Positions 35,133-45,559 of a stretch of DNA of 64,000 bases are shown here, piece after piece. Position 1 is the first letter of the stretch. Each line of letters begins with the position of its first letter. Source of the stretch: Roridomyces roridus (taxonomy: Eukaryota > Basidiomycota > Agaricomycetes > Agaricales > Mycenaceae); assembly GCA_029378245.1 (NCBI GenBank), contig JARKIF010000045.1:186001-250000 (forward strand). The letters run 5' to 3'. Below the pieces are notes generated by a model that saw nothing but the letters and a program-made list of their open reading frames with translations, searched no databases and was not told the DNA's origin. Made by a program: the position numbers and the translations under genes.

Positions 35133-35741
35133 ATGAAGGCCCTCTCAGTCCTGTTCATTGCAATTATCTGTTGCGTAATCGCCAAGAAACCGGCCGAGTC
35201 AGGTCCTGCACTCCAGGTACGTCGCAGTAGCCAGGATTCGTGCCCTTCCAACGCCGCTCCTTCCAGACCCGCACATGTGGGATGCCCGCCGACGCCCTCC
35301 CGTTCTACCGAGCATTCAACAGCCCAGACACCGACCACTGGTACACACCCGACGTCAACGCCATGAACACTTTCAACAAGGAGGGCTGGCTCCTCGAAGG
35401 TGTCCTGGGCCTCGTGTTCCTCACGCAGGAGGAGGGAACCGCCCCACTCTTCCATCTCATCAACCTCGCTACAATCGACAACTTCTACACGATGAACATC
35501 TCAGAAGTCAGAAGTCGCCTCCGCCGAGGCAGCGGGGTACACTTCGATGGGAAACCCGCCGATGGTGTTCATCTACCCAACGCAAGTGTGCGGCAGCGTC
35601 CCGGTATTTCATCTCTTTAGTGCGGCGGGGACGGATAGTTTTTACACCACGTCGGAGGTGGAGAGGATTCAGTTTATTGCAGATGAGGGGTATACGGACC
35701 TGGGGATTACGGGGTTCATCCTTCCACTTGGGTGCAGTTAG
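35133..35741 (+). pseudogene. Secreted DUF5648-like repeat protein, frameshifted by a 7-bp duplication
   Basis: Exon 1 (35133-35216) encodes a signal peptide (MKALSVLFIAIICCVIA); a 50-bp intron (35217-35266) joins it to exon 2. Exon 2 encodes three related units of about 45 residues of the DUF5648 type: FYRAFNSPDTDHWYT, LFHLINLATIDNFYTMN and VFHLFSAAGTDSFYTTS, each followed by an Asn/Ser-x-x-E helix and a GY/GW...G strand. Within the second unit CAGAAGT is present twice in tandem (about 35501-35514); the extra 7 bp shift the frame, and removing them leaves one open frame to 35741. Such proteins are secreted by many Agaricomycetes; their function is unknown. Could be a real null allele or a sequencing artefact. 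Confidence 0.75.
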
Positions 35742-35914
35742 GTGTATTGGCTGGGACAAGATTGTCAATAGTACTTTCTGGTCGACTAGATCTTTTTTTT
35801 TCGACGTGCTTTGGAAATACTCGCTCTGAGTCTGCAAGAAGCAGTCGGGAAGCGAGCTTTGTTGATCGGAAAGCACAATGATATCGGTACTGATGACGGA
35901 CTGGTTGAACACGA

Positions 35915-37602
35915 TCACAACACTTCATCTGCGGCAAGTGAAGGAACGACCCCAATTTCTGCCAGTCCAACCTTTGACCAAGTATCCTGGTACTCCTTCC
36001 AAGCACCCGCAGAGAAACCAGCGTCGATGAGCAGAGGTCTGAGGAGGGGATCAGCGACCCTCACAGAGGATTACAAACAGAATGAGGCACGTACGGACGA
36101 TGCAACGGGTCCCTTGTCATCCGCGCCCGCATTTCCTCCAACGACCGCTCGATTTCGTCGAATTCGTACTCGTCTGTGAACTGCTTGACGATGAGCTCCT
36201 TCGTCACACCCAACGACCGAGCACGAGGACCATGCTGGGATGCCAAGATGAGCATATGCGCGAGTTTGGCAACAGACGAACGATCTCCGCTCGCCAATGC
36301 CTTTGCGCGCGCTGCGAGGACCGCGACCTGCACCGGCTTGTATATGAAGAGCAAATAGATCGGGTACTGGGCGGTCCAAACAAAGTAGTCTTAGTCCGGG
36401 GACTGGTTGATGGGTCCAACCTGGTACATGAGCTGAATCGACCGCTTGAAGCCGGCGAGAGGAGCACCTATCAGAGGTGGTTTTAAGGCACCGCGTCGCT
36501 CTGGCGCCGAAGGTCCGATGTCTTCCAACTCGAGCGGCCTCCCGCACGTCGTCTTGTGGCCATTTTTCCAGTCAGCCTTCTGGCACGCACTGAGCATGTT
36601 TTTAGCCAGGAAATAATCTGAAAAGAAAGAAGACGCACATTGAACAGTACAGAGTTTCCCGTTGCATATTATCCCAACAGCCTTTGCACCGAGAGTATCT
36701 CGTCTTCGTATTGTTCGGTTTCACACAGTGGAAGCAGTGTTGTTTGCGCTCAGAGTAAAGCCCCTTCAAGGCCTCGCGCTCCAACTTGACATGCCTCTCT
36801 GCCCCCGCCCTGCCGAGTCCTTCGACCAAGGGTTGCGTGACCTTCGTGGGCTGATCGGTAGCGAGAGCGCTCTTCTTGTTGGTGGCATGTTTGCTGACAC
36901 GGATACGGGGAACGTCCAACCCAAGGAACGAGCGGAGGACGAAAAACAACACATGTGCTACAGCATTTGAGATTTCACTTCAAGTTGCATCAATGCACTT
37001 GCCAATCAGTTTGTTCCGCAAGACGAGGATGAATCTCAGCGCGATTTTCTCATGGACGGATGCGCCGTGTTCGAGAGCGTCCCAAACTGGGTGAGAGATA
37101 AAGACGGGATCCTCTGGATTCGCAGCCGGATTCTCGACCATCATCTCCTTGATGTATCCTACGAGCAGCTTGCCGTCCTTCTGGTGTGCAGCGACATTCA
37201 ACTCCACGGCGCAAAACTCCCTGGATTGATGAAGATTCATAGCCGAGGTGCAAACATCGCACAAGGCGGCGAGGACGTGCTTCCCTCGCTCCTCAGGAGT
37301 CGCAGCAATCCACTTCTCCTCGAACCGGCCCCGGACAAAGTATTGAAGCGTTTCGCGCGTAAGCTGGGCTTGAAGAGCGCAGAGACCTTCCCGCAGTATT
37401 CGAATCATCTCCAACTCGGTGTCTTTGAACTGCGTGTCCGTGTATCGTGACGCCCGGATGCGGGCGTAGTACGCTTCGACGGAGTCTTCTTCCCCGGGCC
37501 AAAGTCGGGATCGGCGTATGCCATTGCGAGCAGCTTCTCCCATTCTGCGTCCCACTTCTTGGGGTTGCTCGTGGCCAGTTGCATCGGAGGTGCTATGATC
37601 AT
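35915..37602 (-). pseudogene. MYND-type zinc-finger protein, broken copy C
   Basis: Exons 37602-37003, 36957-36639, 36589-36095 and 36038-35915. Closely related to copy A along the whole length, including the 5' flank. The finger is intact (CFHCVKPN, CKGCWDNM, YCS, ACQKADWKNGHKTTC). A TAC-to-TAA change gives a stop at 36391-36393, where copy A has DYDYFVW. As in copy A, the frame breaks between DPDFGPG and SVEAYY (about 37500), although the indel differs. The first intron uses GC instead of GT as donor (GCAAGT, 37002). Downstream frame resumes to a TGA at 35915. Confidence 0.8.
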
Positions 37603-37760
37603 GGTGGCAAGAGGAGAAGAGTGTTTGGATTACGTGTACATTGCCAAACATTAACAACTTGATAGAACATGTGATGGCCCATCAAGCCGCCGTCTGGAGC
37701 TTGGCGGCTTGAGGCCGGCACTTCAGGCAACCAGTCGGACGTCAACCGGTCGATCTAATA
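37603..37760. repeat. Duplicated 5' flank of a MYND gene, copy 2
   Basis: Reverse complement of 11337-11501, upstream of copy C. Shared blocks include CGACCGGTTGACGTCCGA and CAAGTTG(C/T)TAATGTTT. Confidence 0.75.
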
Positions 37761-38585
37761 ATGAAAGTGCAAACAGCTTTTTACGCTTTTCATCTCTGAT
37801 GTCCGAGTCGCCCCGGTTCAGAAAAGAAGAGGGAGACTTGGTCAGTGGATTTCGCCGGGACGCGATGCCAATGTCCCCACTAGTTTGAACAACGATGCAT
37901 TCGAAAAGGCGCATGCATCCCAAATGCCTTCTGCCATCAAATATGGTCTGGACTCGGACTCGACTCATGAGCCTGAACTCAACCAACGAATTCAAGCATA
38001 TGGAGTCTAGAGAAGAAATGACTAACCAGTTGAGCGCTGAGCCTACGACTCAAAGTGAACGAACTCCAATATTTGTACGGATAGCAAGGGTGGAAGCGGT
38101 ATCCCCTTTCTCAACACACAATGGGATGTAAAAACACGGAAGAACAAGTCACAACACCCAACCTCGGGTCGAACGACCACCAAGTCACAGTGCTTACCAA
38201 CTCCAACCCTAGTGAGATCTGGTACTTATCTTCCCCAAGATTGGCAAGGATTCCAGATAAGAGAGAAAACACGAATGCTAGACTAGATACATACATACGA
38301 GCTAGTATTACCTTGAAGTGAATGAAGACATGCCTGAAAGGAAATGTGCGAAAGGTAGATAGAAAAGCTGCTTTCAGATGCCAAAGAAAAAAGGTTGACG
38401 ACATTCGCAGAGCCCAGCCTCGAGTCGAGCGAGGGCCTTCCGGAACGCTGGCAGCAACACCTGCCGACCAGAGTCCATGGGGTGCTGTTATCTTCGACCA
38501 AGAGTGGCAAGATAAGCCAGAGGAAATCGAATGCTGGAATCGGTACATAAGCCAGACCCGATTCGAAAGACGTTATGAACAACTA
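37761..38585. other. No recognisable gene
   Basis: Only short open frames of atypical composition. No splice-compatible coding pattern or repeat beyond the flanking elements. Confidence 0.4.
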
Positions 38586-38859
38586 CTGTACCATTTCGAC
38601 CGTAGGTTCACGGGGTGTCACCTGTCACCTACTAAGTTCGGCGAGCAGCATGTTCACGGATCAAAAGTCATCCGGCGATCACATCAAATTTCCTTCTTGG
38701 GTAGCCCGGCATCTCGGATTGATCGCGGATCACAGGAAATTCGGCAAATGTACGCTTTCCGAGGCCAAAAACCCGTTCGTCACCGTCACCACTACCGAAC
38801 AGGTTCAGTTCAGGGGCCGCCGTCACCCGTCACCTGAACCTACGGTTGAAATAGTACAG
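38586..38859. mobile_element. Short MITE, TA target site
   Basis: 274 bp bounded by inverted repeats CTGTAC(C/T)ATTTC(G/A)ACCGTAGGTTCA (left 38586, right ending 38859) with TA on both sides (38584-38585 and 38860-38861). Size and TA site suit a Tc1/mariner-derived MITE. It ends only about 9 bp past the stop codon of the minus-strand gene beginning at 38869, so it lies in that gene's 3' region and may supply its transcript end. Confidence 0.75.
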
Positions 38860-38868
38860 TACACGCCA

Positions 38869-40169
38869 TTAATACCAAGGACGACCAGCCATGATCTGCA
38901 CCGCACGCGTCTCCGATGTATGCGCCGGCCACAATCCAGTCGTCGGACGTTGACCAACAGGGTATGCAAGATGCCCACACCCGGAAACATGCTCGTACAA
39001 ATGCACATCTCCATCAATCTCAGGCCCGGATCTCGGTTCCATCCCTTCATATGCCGTGGGCCATGCAGTACACACCACGAGCGCAGATTCGTCCGTCAGT
39101 CCCAGCGCCTTCCGCACCGCGTCCCGGTTCATGAGGTATGCGAATCCATAGCTCCACCGTGCGTCGTGCAGTGCAGCGCCGAGGGAGCATATCTTGGTAG
39201 AGGCGAGGATTACACCTAGCGCAGGCCAGGAACGCGTTTCGACTACTGGTGCGTTGAAGTCGTAGCTGTAATCCACAAATGAGCCGTCATCCTCCTCTTC
39301 GTCAGTGAGGGAGATCTCGAGGCCATGGTCGATGATGAGGTGCTGCAGGTTCGGTACCGAGCCGTCCGGTCCCAGCAGAACTTTGAGCTCAGGGACGGAT
39401 GGGCTCCAGTGCGTGAAGTCGAGAAGCTCGAGAGCAGTGAGGGAAGGGAATGAGGCTGCTTTGAATGAAAGGGCGCTGAATGGTTTGCGGGGGAATGATT
39501 CGGGGAGGGATATAAGGAGTTGTTTGAGCGTTGGGGCGTGCACGGCAAGAGCCTCCATGAGGGCTGCGTGAAATTGCTCAAACGAGGGAATGATACTGTC
39601 CTCGATGATGTGAGAGAATCTGTAGGACAGAATGAGCGACATGGGCAAATATCCGCGCATGGGCTATCACGCGATGAGTGCTCTGATCCACGAGAAAATG
39701 ATATTCGTACCCATTGAACGCTGAGAGATTCCAGGTTTGTAACATCCTTCAATGAAGGAAAGAGGTTGAGGGGCGTCGCAATCCCCCCAGTTGGTAGGAT
39801 GAGCTCGACATGACGGAGCGTGTCTTTGTTGGCCGCGACAAGATCAGCGAACGCAGACGTGGCGCGCTCGATCCAAGCGCTCCGCTCAGCTGCAATAGCC
39901 TCGCTCTTATAAGCAGCAAAGGCAAGGCACGCAGCTGGTTCGTCGTAGTGCGACTCCTCTTCCGTACCACGTTCCTTGGCTGTCAGTGAGAGGTAGTACT
40001 GTAGAAGGCGATCCGGTGCATTTTCCGGGAAGGGAGTTCTGAACACGAGGGACGAGAGCGCCGCGGAAGTTGTGTCTTCAAGATTCTGGAGAATGTAGGC
40101 GGTCATGGAGGTAGAGTCGAAGAGGGAGCAAACGCATGAATCAATGATGGTGGTGACGCGGAAGGACAT
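38869..40169 (-). CDS. Leucine-rich, F-box-like protein of unknown function
   Basis: Two exons (40169-39711 and 39663-38869) with a 47-bp intron give 417 residues. No F-box is clear at the N-terminus, but the body shows leucine-rich spacing typical of fungal F-box/LRR relatives: TNLESLSVQW, HAPTLKQLLISLPESFP, FPSLTALELLDFTHWSP, VPNLQHLIIDHGLEI. An acidic patch (DEEEDD) follows. The start may instead be the in-frame MTAYILQNLEDTT 21 codons later. No break detected. Confidence 0.7.
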
Positions 40170-40761
40170 GTCGGCCGATGGCTGTGCTTGATCATTGATG
40201 CATCATTCCTTCTTGCCTCCTTCCGTCATCTCCAACTTCAAGTTGACTTCAAGCTTGGTCCTCTGCACTCCGCTTGCGCTTCGCTTCACTCGTTGATAAT
40301 CGTCAATCTGAAGCTTCAACACGAACGACTGGTATCCTTACTTGTTCGGCGGGTCAACGACGCGACAATCAAGATGTGGTGGGCCTTGTAGGTTTCGTCT
40401 TTTCTGATCCGAGTTTCACTCACGGAGACGCCGTCGAAGGAAGGGCCGACGACCCCGGGTCCTCCGATCAAAAGCTGTGGGATCTTCAACTGATTGGCCA
40501 GAGACGGCGTCTTGGCTTCCTCCGACCACCAGATCTTTGTAATTCGGGCTCATTATCTTTGCTTCAGTTCGCCGCCCCCGCTGGAGCCACGCTGGTCCAT
40601 GGATCCGCGGCGTAAGCGCTATCTCCAGGTTCCTCGGACTTCATCTGTGACCGCATATTTAAACGAGGATTGTAAGCAGCTCACCCCATTCTTTCTTTCT
40701 CTCCTCGTGCAGTGCATCGATCCCTTCCTTTACCTCTTCACTTCACTCCTTTCTTCACACC

Positions 40762-42253
40762 ATGCATTTCATTTCTTTCGCTGCATCGGTCCTCCTCTCC
40801 ACGGCCATCGTCGCACGAGGGTCTCCAATCCCACTGGATCGGCGTGCGGGCGTTACTTTTCACATCTTGACGGCGGGCGACGAGGCGTGCGACGATGGCC
40901 AGGTCGCGGCTATCAAGGCTGCGATCACCGACGCGAAGCTCATGGCGTCGGGGGCGCTGGAAGCGCTGGCGGTTCAGGGCGTCCAGAAATCAAACGGATA
41001 CAAGCACCTGTTGGGTCAGTCGAATGAAGGGCACTTTTTTCTTCCTTTGCTGATGACCCCAATAGGGGACGCTCCCGTTGCATCTGTGAAAGAGCGTTTC
41101 AATTTCGTCAACAACCTTGATATTCCCGCCACAGTCACATCGTTGGATGCTTTCCGCGGGAAAACCAACGACCTCGTGTTTACAGGTATCCCAGCCACAG
41201 CAGCAAAATCGGGCGTAGCCTACGCCAATACGGTCAACATCGGGCATCCCACCAAGCAAGACAATGGCGTCAACCCCACCGTCAACCTGATCAGATTCGC
41301 GCCTGCTGGCCTAGCGGTGCGCTTTCAGCCGTTTTACGCTTGATTCCGTTTCGCTGACCTCGAACTCGTAGGCCCACGAATCCTTCAAGGTAGCAGCTGC
41401 CAAGATCAAGGCGGCCGGAGGTGAAATGAAAGCGAATGCATTCCAGACGTTCGGCAAAATCCCCGCGCCCCCGACTGCGTTCATACTCGTCCATGAAGTC
41501 CAGCACAGCTTCCCGATGTTTGGGAACGACGAGGAGAAGCATCTTGCCGACCAGCATACTGCGGCGGGAAAAGCTGCGACCGGGATCAACCAAGTGCAGA
41601 CCCTCACTGACGCGCAGAAACCGCTCAACCCACAGAACTATACCTTCTTTGCGCTTTATGTATGTCATTCATCCTCTAGGCCCTTGTGCATCCGATATTG
41701 GAAGCTCTGACACAAAATTAAATTCAGGCCGCGTCGAGCCCGGAATTTTTCCCGCCCAGTTGCTTCTTCCCTGGTGCTCAACTGGGAAGTGTCCCGCGCT
41801 CCATCTCTCGTATTGCGCAGTCTCGTCGAGCGCGTGATCAAGGCCAAACCTACCGCCACTGCACCGGTCAAGGCGTCCAAGCCCGCAGCAGTCAAGCCAT
41901 CCGCTGCTCCCGTCGCGAAACCTGTTGCGCCGCCAGCAGCCAACCCCGCCGCTCCTGCGAAACCTGCCGCACCCCCAGCGGCTAAACCTGTCGTTCCTGC
42001 GAAAGCTGCCATTCCGCCCGCAGCCAAGCCTATCGCTGCTGCGAAGCCCGCTGCGCCGCCAGCGGCTAAGCCTGTCGTTGCTACGAAACCTGCTCCTCCA
42101 CCCACAACGAACCCTGTCGTTGCTGCGAAACCGGCTGCCCCGCCGGCCGCAAAGCCTCCCACTGCTGCTGCCGCTCCATTCACGTCGTGCCCGAATCTCA
42201 AGAATGGCATTCCGGGTGTTGATCTGCCGTTCGCGTTCGACGGAGACGAGTAA
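40762..42253 (+). CDS. Secreted HExxH metallopeptidase-like protein with KPA-rich tail
   Basis: Exons 40762-41014, 41066-41316, 41372-41659, 41728-41790 and probably 41831-42253. A signal peptide (MHFISFAASVLLSTAIVARG) and a possible basic processing site (LDRR) suggest a secreted zymogen. The zinc-binding motif is HEVQH within AFILVHEVQHSFPMFG, followed by NYTFFALYAASSPEFF, as in Asp-zincin (M35-like) fungal peptidases; the third ligand is not certain. The last exon encodes about 100 residues of KPAAPPAAKPV-type repeats, then FTSCPNLKNGIPGVDLPF. The fourth junction (40-bp intron, alternative acceptor at 41842) is the weakest part of the model. The repetitive tail could act as a cell-wall-spanning linker. 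Confidence 0.75.
41840..42160 (+). repeat. Tandem AKP/PAA-encoding repeats
   Basis: Degenerate repeats of about 33-36 bp (core GCTAAGCCTGTCGTTGCT-like) inside the metallopeptidase gene, encoding A-K-P-(V/I)-x-P/A-A-K-P-A-A-P-P-A units. Copy number could vary between strains. Confidence 0.7.
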
Positions 42254-42675
42254 ATCTGTTCCTTCCATGTATATAATTATGACCTTAACTTGAAAGATAT
42301 GATTTGCATACGCACGAGGATGATTTGATTGTTTCGACCAACACGAACAGGGAGTCGATAAATTCACACGGATTGCTTGTGGGTTGCACTATTGCGTACA
42401 TCAGGCTTCGATTCCGAAATCTCAAGGCAAAAAGGGTTCAAACAGCTGATTTGAGGACGTCTTTCATCGACTCCAATCGAAGGAAGTCTGAGACTTGAGT
42501 GCACATGCATCACAATGTGCGTGCGGGAAGATCTAGAGACGGTGGTCCCTACTTTCCCCTTGGATGAGTCGGACTGTGTCGTTCCATTGTCGATTACAAT
42601 CGAGTCCCATCCACAGATGAATAACCGACACCTTCAAGATTCACGTTGATTTTCCGTGCGGCCCTATCGATGAAT

Positions 42676-42795
42676 TCAGATTTTGTGACTAGGAATGATG
42701 TTCTCGTGCACGTTGCAGCCTTGCACCTGGAAATTGAGGGTGGTAGGCCAATCGAGCGCCGGGTCTGTCAGCATCCGGCTGCGAATCTGGTTTAT
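42676..42795 (-). pseudogene. Relic of a small-MYND-gene last exon
   Basis: The minus strand reads MLTDPALDWPTTLNFQVQ and ends NIIPSHKI-stop at 42676. The last exon of the small MYND gene at 32162-33025 reads ALADPTLNWYTSLHFQVQ and ends NIPSHTIQ. Neither the finger nor the central domain is found upstream, so this is an isolated exon remnant. Confidence 0.65.
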
Positions 42796-42960
42796 TTACC
42801 TCCCTTCCACGATGGGTAGGCAAAGTTGTGCATTGTCCATCTCCGGTCGCACTCCCGGATGTCACGGGACCGCGTCCTGATGATGTGTCCCGTCACTGTG
42901 ATCGAATCAAAGCAGCACCAAACAAAGCTTTTTTCTCTGCCTCTTTTCCCTCATCCCCAC

Positions 42961-44732
42961 ATGCGGTTCCCGCAAGAGTTCGTAGATCACATCGTCGACG
43001 ATCTTGAGGAAGACGCTCAAATCCACGTGCCTTGCTGCTCGTACCTTTGTCCGGCGATCGCAGACCCACCTCTTCCGAATAGTGATGTTCAGGGCCGGGC
43101 TGGGCCTAAAAGCCCGGGCTTGGGCTGGGCTTTGCCGGGCTTGGGCTTGACATTTCCCGAGCCCGAGACCGAGCCCGCATCAAGCCCGGCCCAAGCCTCA
43201 AGCCCGGGCTCGAGCCTGGGCTTGGTACAAGTTTTTTTCTTCTACTAGGAGACTTGCTTAAAGAGTGGGTGTAAATGTATCTCTTGCATTGTCTGTGGCT
43301 GATTCAACCTGTATTAAAAGATAGAGGCTCAATCAGCCAAAACATACACTCTTCCCGTGGGCGGAGTCATGCCGGCAGAAGCCGAAGCCTGATCTTGGAG
43401 CAGATCAGAGAATATTCTGAATATGGGTGAGTCAACCCACCTATTCGGCAGCAAATGACATTCGGCAAGTGATAACCCGGCGCCGGAGAGCTTGCCGAGC
43501 ACCAGTGATTCGGCCTGCCTGATACACAGCCAAGCCCGGGCCTGGCGGGCTTCGGCGGGCCTGAGATTTCCCAAGCCCGGCCCTGAACATCACTACTTCC
43601 GAAAAATCGAGATTCTTCATCCCGCATCGTACCGCAAAGGCAACGCTCCGTGCCCCAGGCTTCTCACATTGCTCGAGTCATCCCCTCATCTCGCAGTTTG
43701 GATCAAAGAATTGCGGATCATGCTCGACGTGACTGATCAACGGCTCAGTCTGCGTCTCGTTCTCAGCAGGGCCGACAGTCCCTGGATCATGGCAGACATT
43801 GCGCTCGAACGCATTCTACCTCGTCTCACGCTCAAGCGGATCTCTCTCATTAACCCGCGCAGCACCACCGGAAAAGGGGCCTTGGAGTGGAACAATCTGC
43901 ACCAGCCTCTAAAGTCTGTGCTGGCCAGCGTCTTTTCCTCACCAGCGTTAGAGTCTGCAACGCTCCGCGGGCTCACAATTTCTTCCCTTGTCGACCTTCT
44001 ATCCCTCTTCAGCGAGGCAGCCTCTTTGAAGGCTTTGGCAATATCGTGTGTATTCTTTCCCACACGATGGGAGGAACAGGATACATGGCCAGACACACGT
44101 CCATGGCAACCGCGTCTCACCTCTCTTGACGTGTCGGAAACTTCGGGAGGGCCGTTATGCTCCCATTTCTTGAAATCTCGGATGGATTTATCCCGCGTCA
44201 AGTCCCTCGCAATGGCTTGGATCCCGAGCCGGGGCTCGATCGAATGGGAGACCGACATGGTGAACGTCTCCAATACAATCGAACACTTCCAGATATATTG
44301 TCCTCAAAGTCAGTCGCTTTCTTTTCCGCGAAACTGGGCCTCTACTGAGCCTCTTGTCCAGCCTTGAATTTCATGTCCGTTTTCACTCCCACTCTGCGTT
44401 CGATCCAAATCTGGGCGGACGTAATCGACCGAACCCTGGTCGATATCTTCCGATTGTGTCCATTGGATGCATATCTGCTCGAGACAATCACTTTGGATGG
44501 AATCTTGAAGCCACTTTCATCGCCCATGACGATTGAATCGACCCTTTCGCGTTTACCCTCCTTGAAAAAGGTCGAGCTCCGAGTGCTTGACAATAGCGGC
44601 TACGTTGGCCGGGAGTCAGTGTTCCCGGAGTGGTCCGCAACCGTTCTGCCCTTGCTATCTTCACTGGAGAGCCGTGGGCTTTTGCGATTGACGGAACTTT
44701 TATGTGTGTCCTTCCCTTTTGTTCCGCCTTGA
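42961..44732 (+). pseudogene. F-box/LRR protein interrupted by a hAT MITE
   Basis: Starts MRFPQEFVDHIVDDLEED (F-box). After a frame break near 43014-43020 the family sequence CLAARTFVRRSQTHLF follows. At 43072 the gene is cut by the element 43080-43595. Beyond it the sequence continues RKIEILHPASYRKG...LLTLLESSPHLAVWIKELRI, with LRR-type spacing, to an intron at 44309-44361 and ends at 44732. Removing the element plus one TSD copy rejoins LF-RKIEIL in frame. So two independent lesions exist: an indel in the F-box and the transposon. Closest relative in the window is the F-box pseudogene at 33208-34488. Confidence 0.8.
43080..43595. mobile_element. hAT-type MITE in F-box exon, 8-bp TSD CTTCCGAA
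   Basis: 516 bp with inverted ends TAGTGATGTTCAGGGCCGGG and a perfect duplication CTTCCGAA (43072-43079 and 43596-43603). The arms are very GC-rich (repeated GCCCGGGC/GGGCTTGG). No coding capacity. Eight-bp TSD fits hAT. Confidence 0.92.
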
Positions 44733-45424
44733 CTCCCAGCTGACGGTATTTCCAGGGGATTCTTGTATGGACTATTGGCCCTAGCGTCATCTCATATTCG
44801 CCAATAGCGTCGTCACCATCATCTTCCAGATGAGACTTTCCGGTGAGCCGAAAGCCCCCGGTTGGCTCCGATGGCATGCGGTGGTGGCGCATCCGGTGAC
44901 TCTTCCTGTACAGTCGACGCATTATCACAGACTGGCAATAAGGTCGTAATATTATCTTCCTGATTTAAACCCGCGCGCACATACCTGTCGACATATACCT
45001 CGTCTACGAAGGGATGTCATTCAATTAGTTTGTCGACGGCTGGGAATCCTGTTTCCTCAACCACACTAGCTCTCATTATCCTCCGGGTCTGTACTGTGCC
45101 GTGCAACATCAAAAAATTGGGGCATTCTCGTCTATATTTCCAGGGCAGCTCCGGAGCCGCAGCTGTCAACGGAATCAATTTGAATCCAAGCTTCTGCTAA
45201 GGAAAAAGAGAGCGCCGGAAATACAAATCTATCCACTTTCAAGTTCAAGTCTTTGAAGAAAAAAAATGAGCCATTCATGAATTCCGCGACGGATAAGAGG
45301 GTCATGTATCCATGTTCAAGCGTCCAGCGCCGACGAGATTCAGCAAAGGTTCAACGGTCATACAACAAAGATTCAAAGGACAGAAACCGAATTGCCAGAT
45401 AGCAATTGAAACACCCCGACAGCC
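44733..45424. other. Intergenic, no gene seen
   Basis: No domain or splice structure recognised. The next supported coding sequence is the F-box 3' half starting near 45560. Confidence 0.4.
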
Positions 45425-45559
45425 ATGGTATCCATCGTCAAACGCTGCTTTTTCTATCGAGATAATCGGTCGTGTGATTCATACCGGAGAAAAGTGGAGA
45501 CATACACATGCGTGGGCCCCACAAATCTGGGGTGTGCATGTGGAACACGGCACAATCAA

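Noticed and set aside
41665..42367. Long Ala/Gly-rich minus-strand frames opposite the metallopeptidase tail
   Set aside because: They are antisense translations of the KPA repeats, with no independent start, splice or domain.
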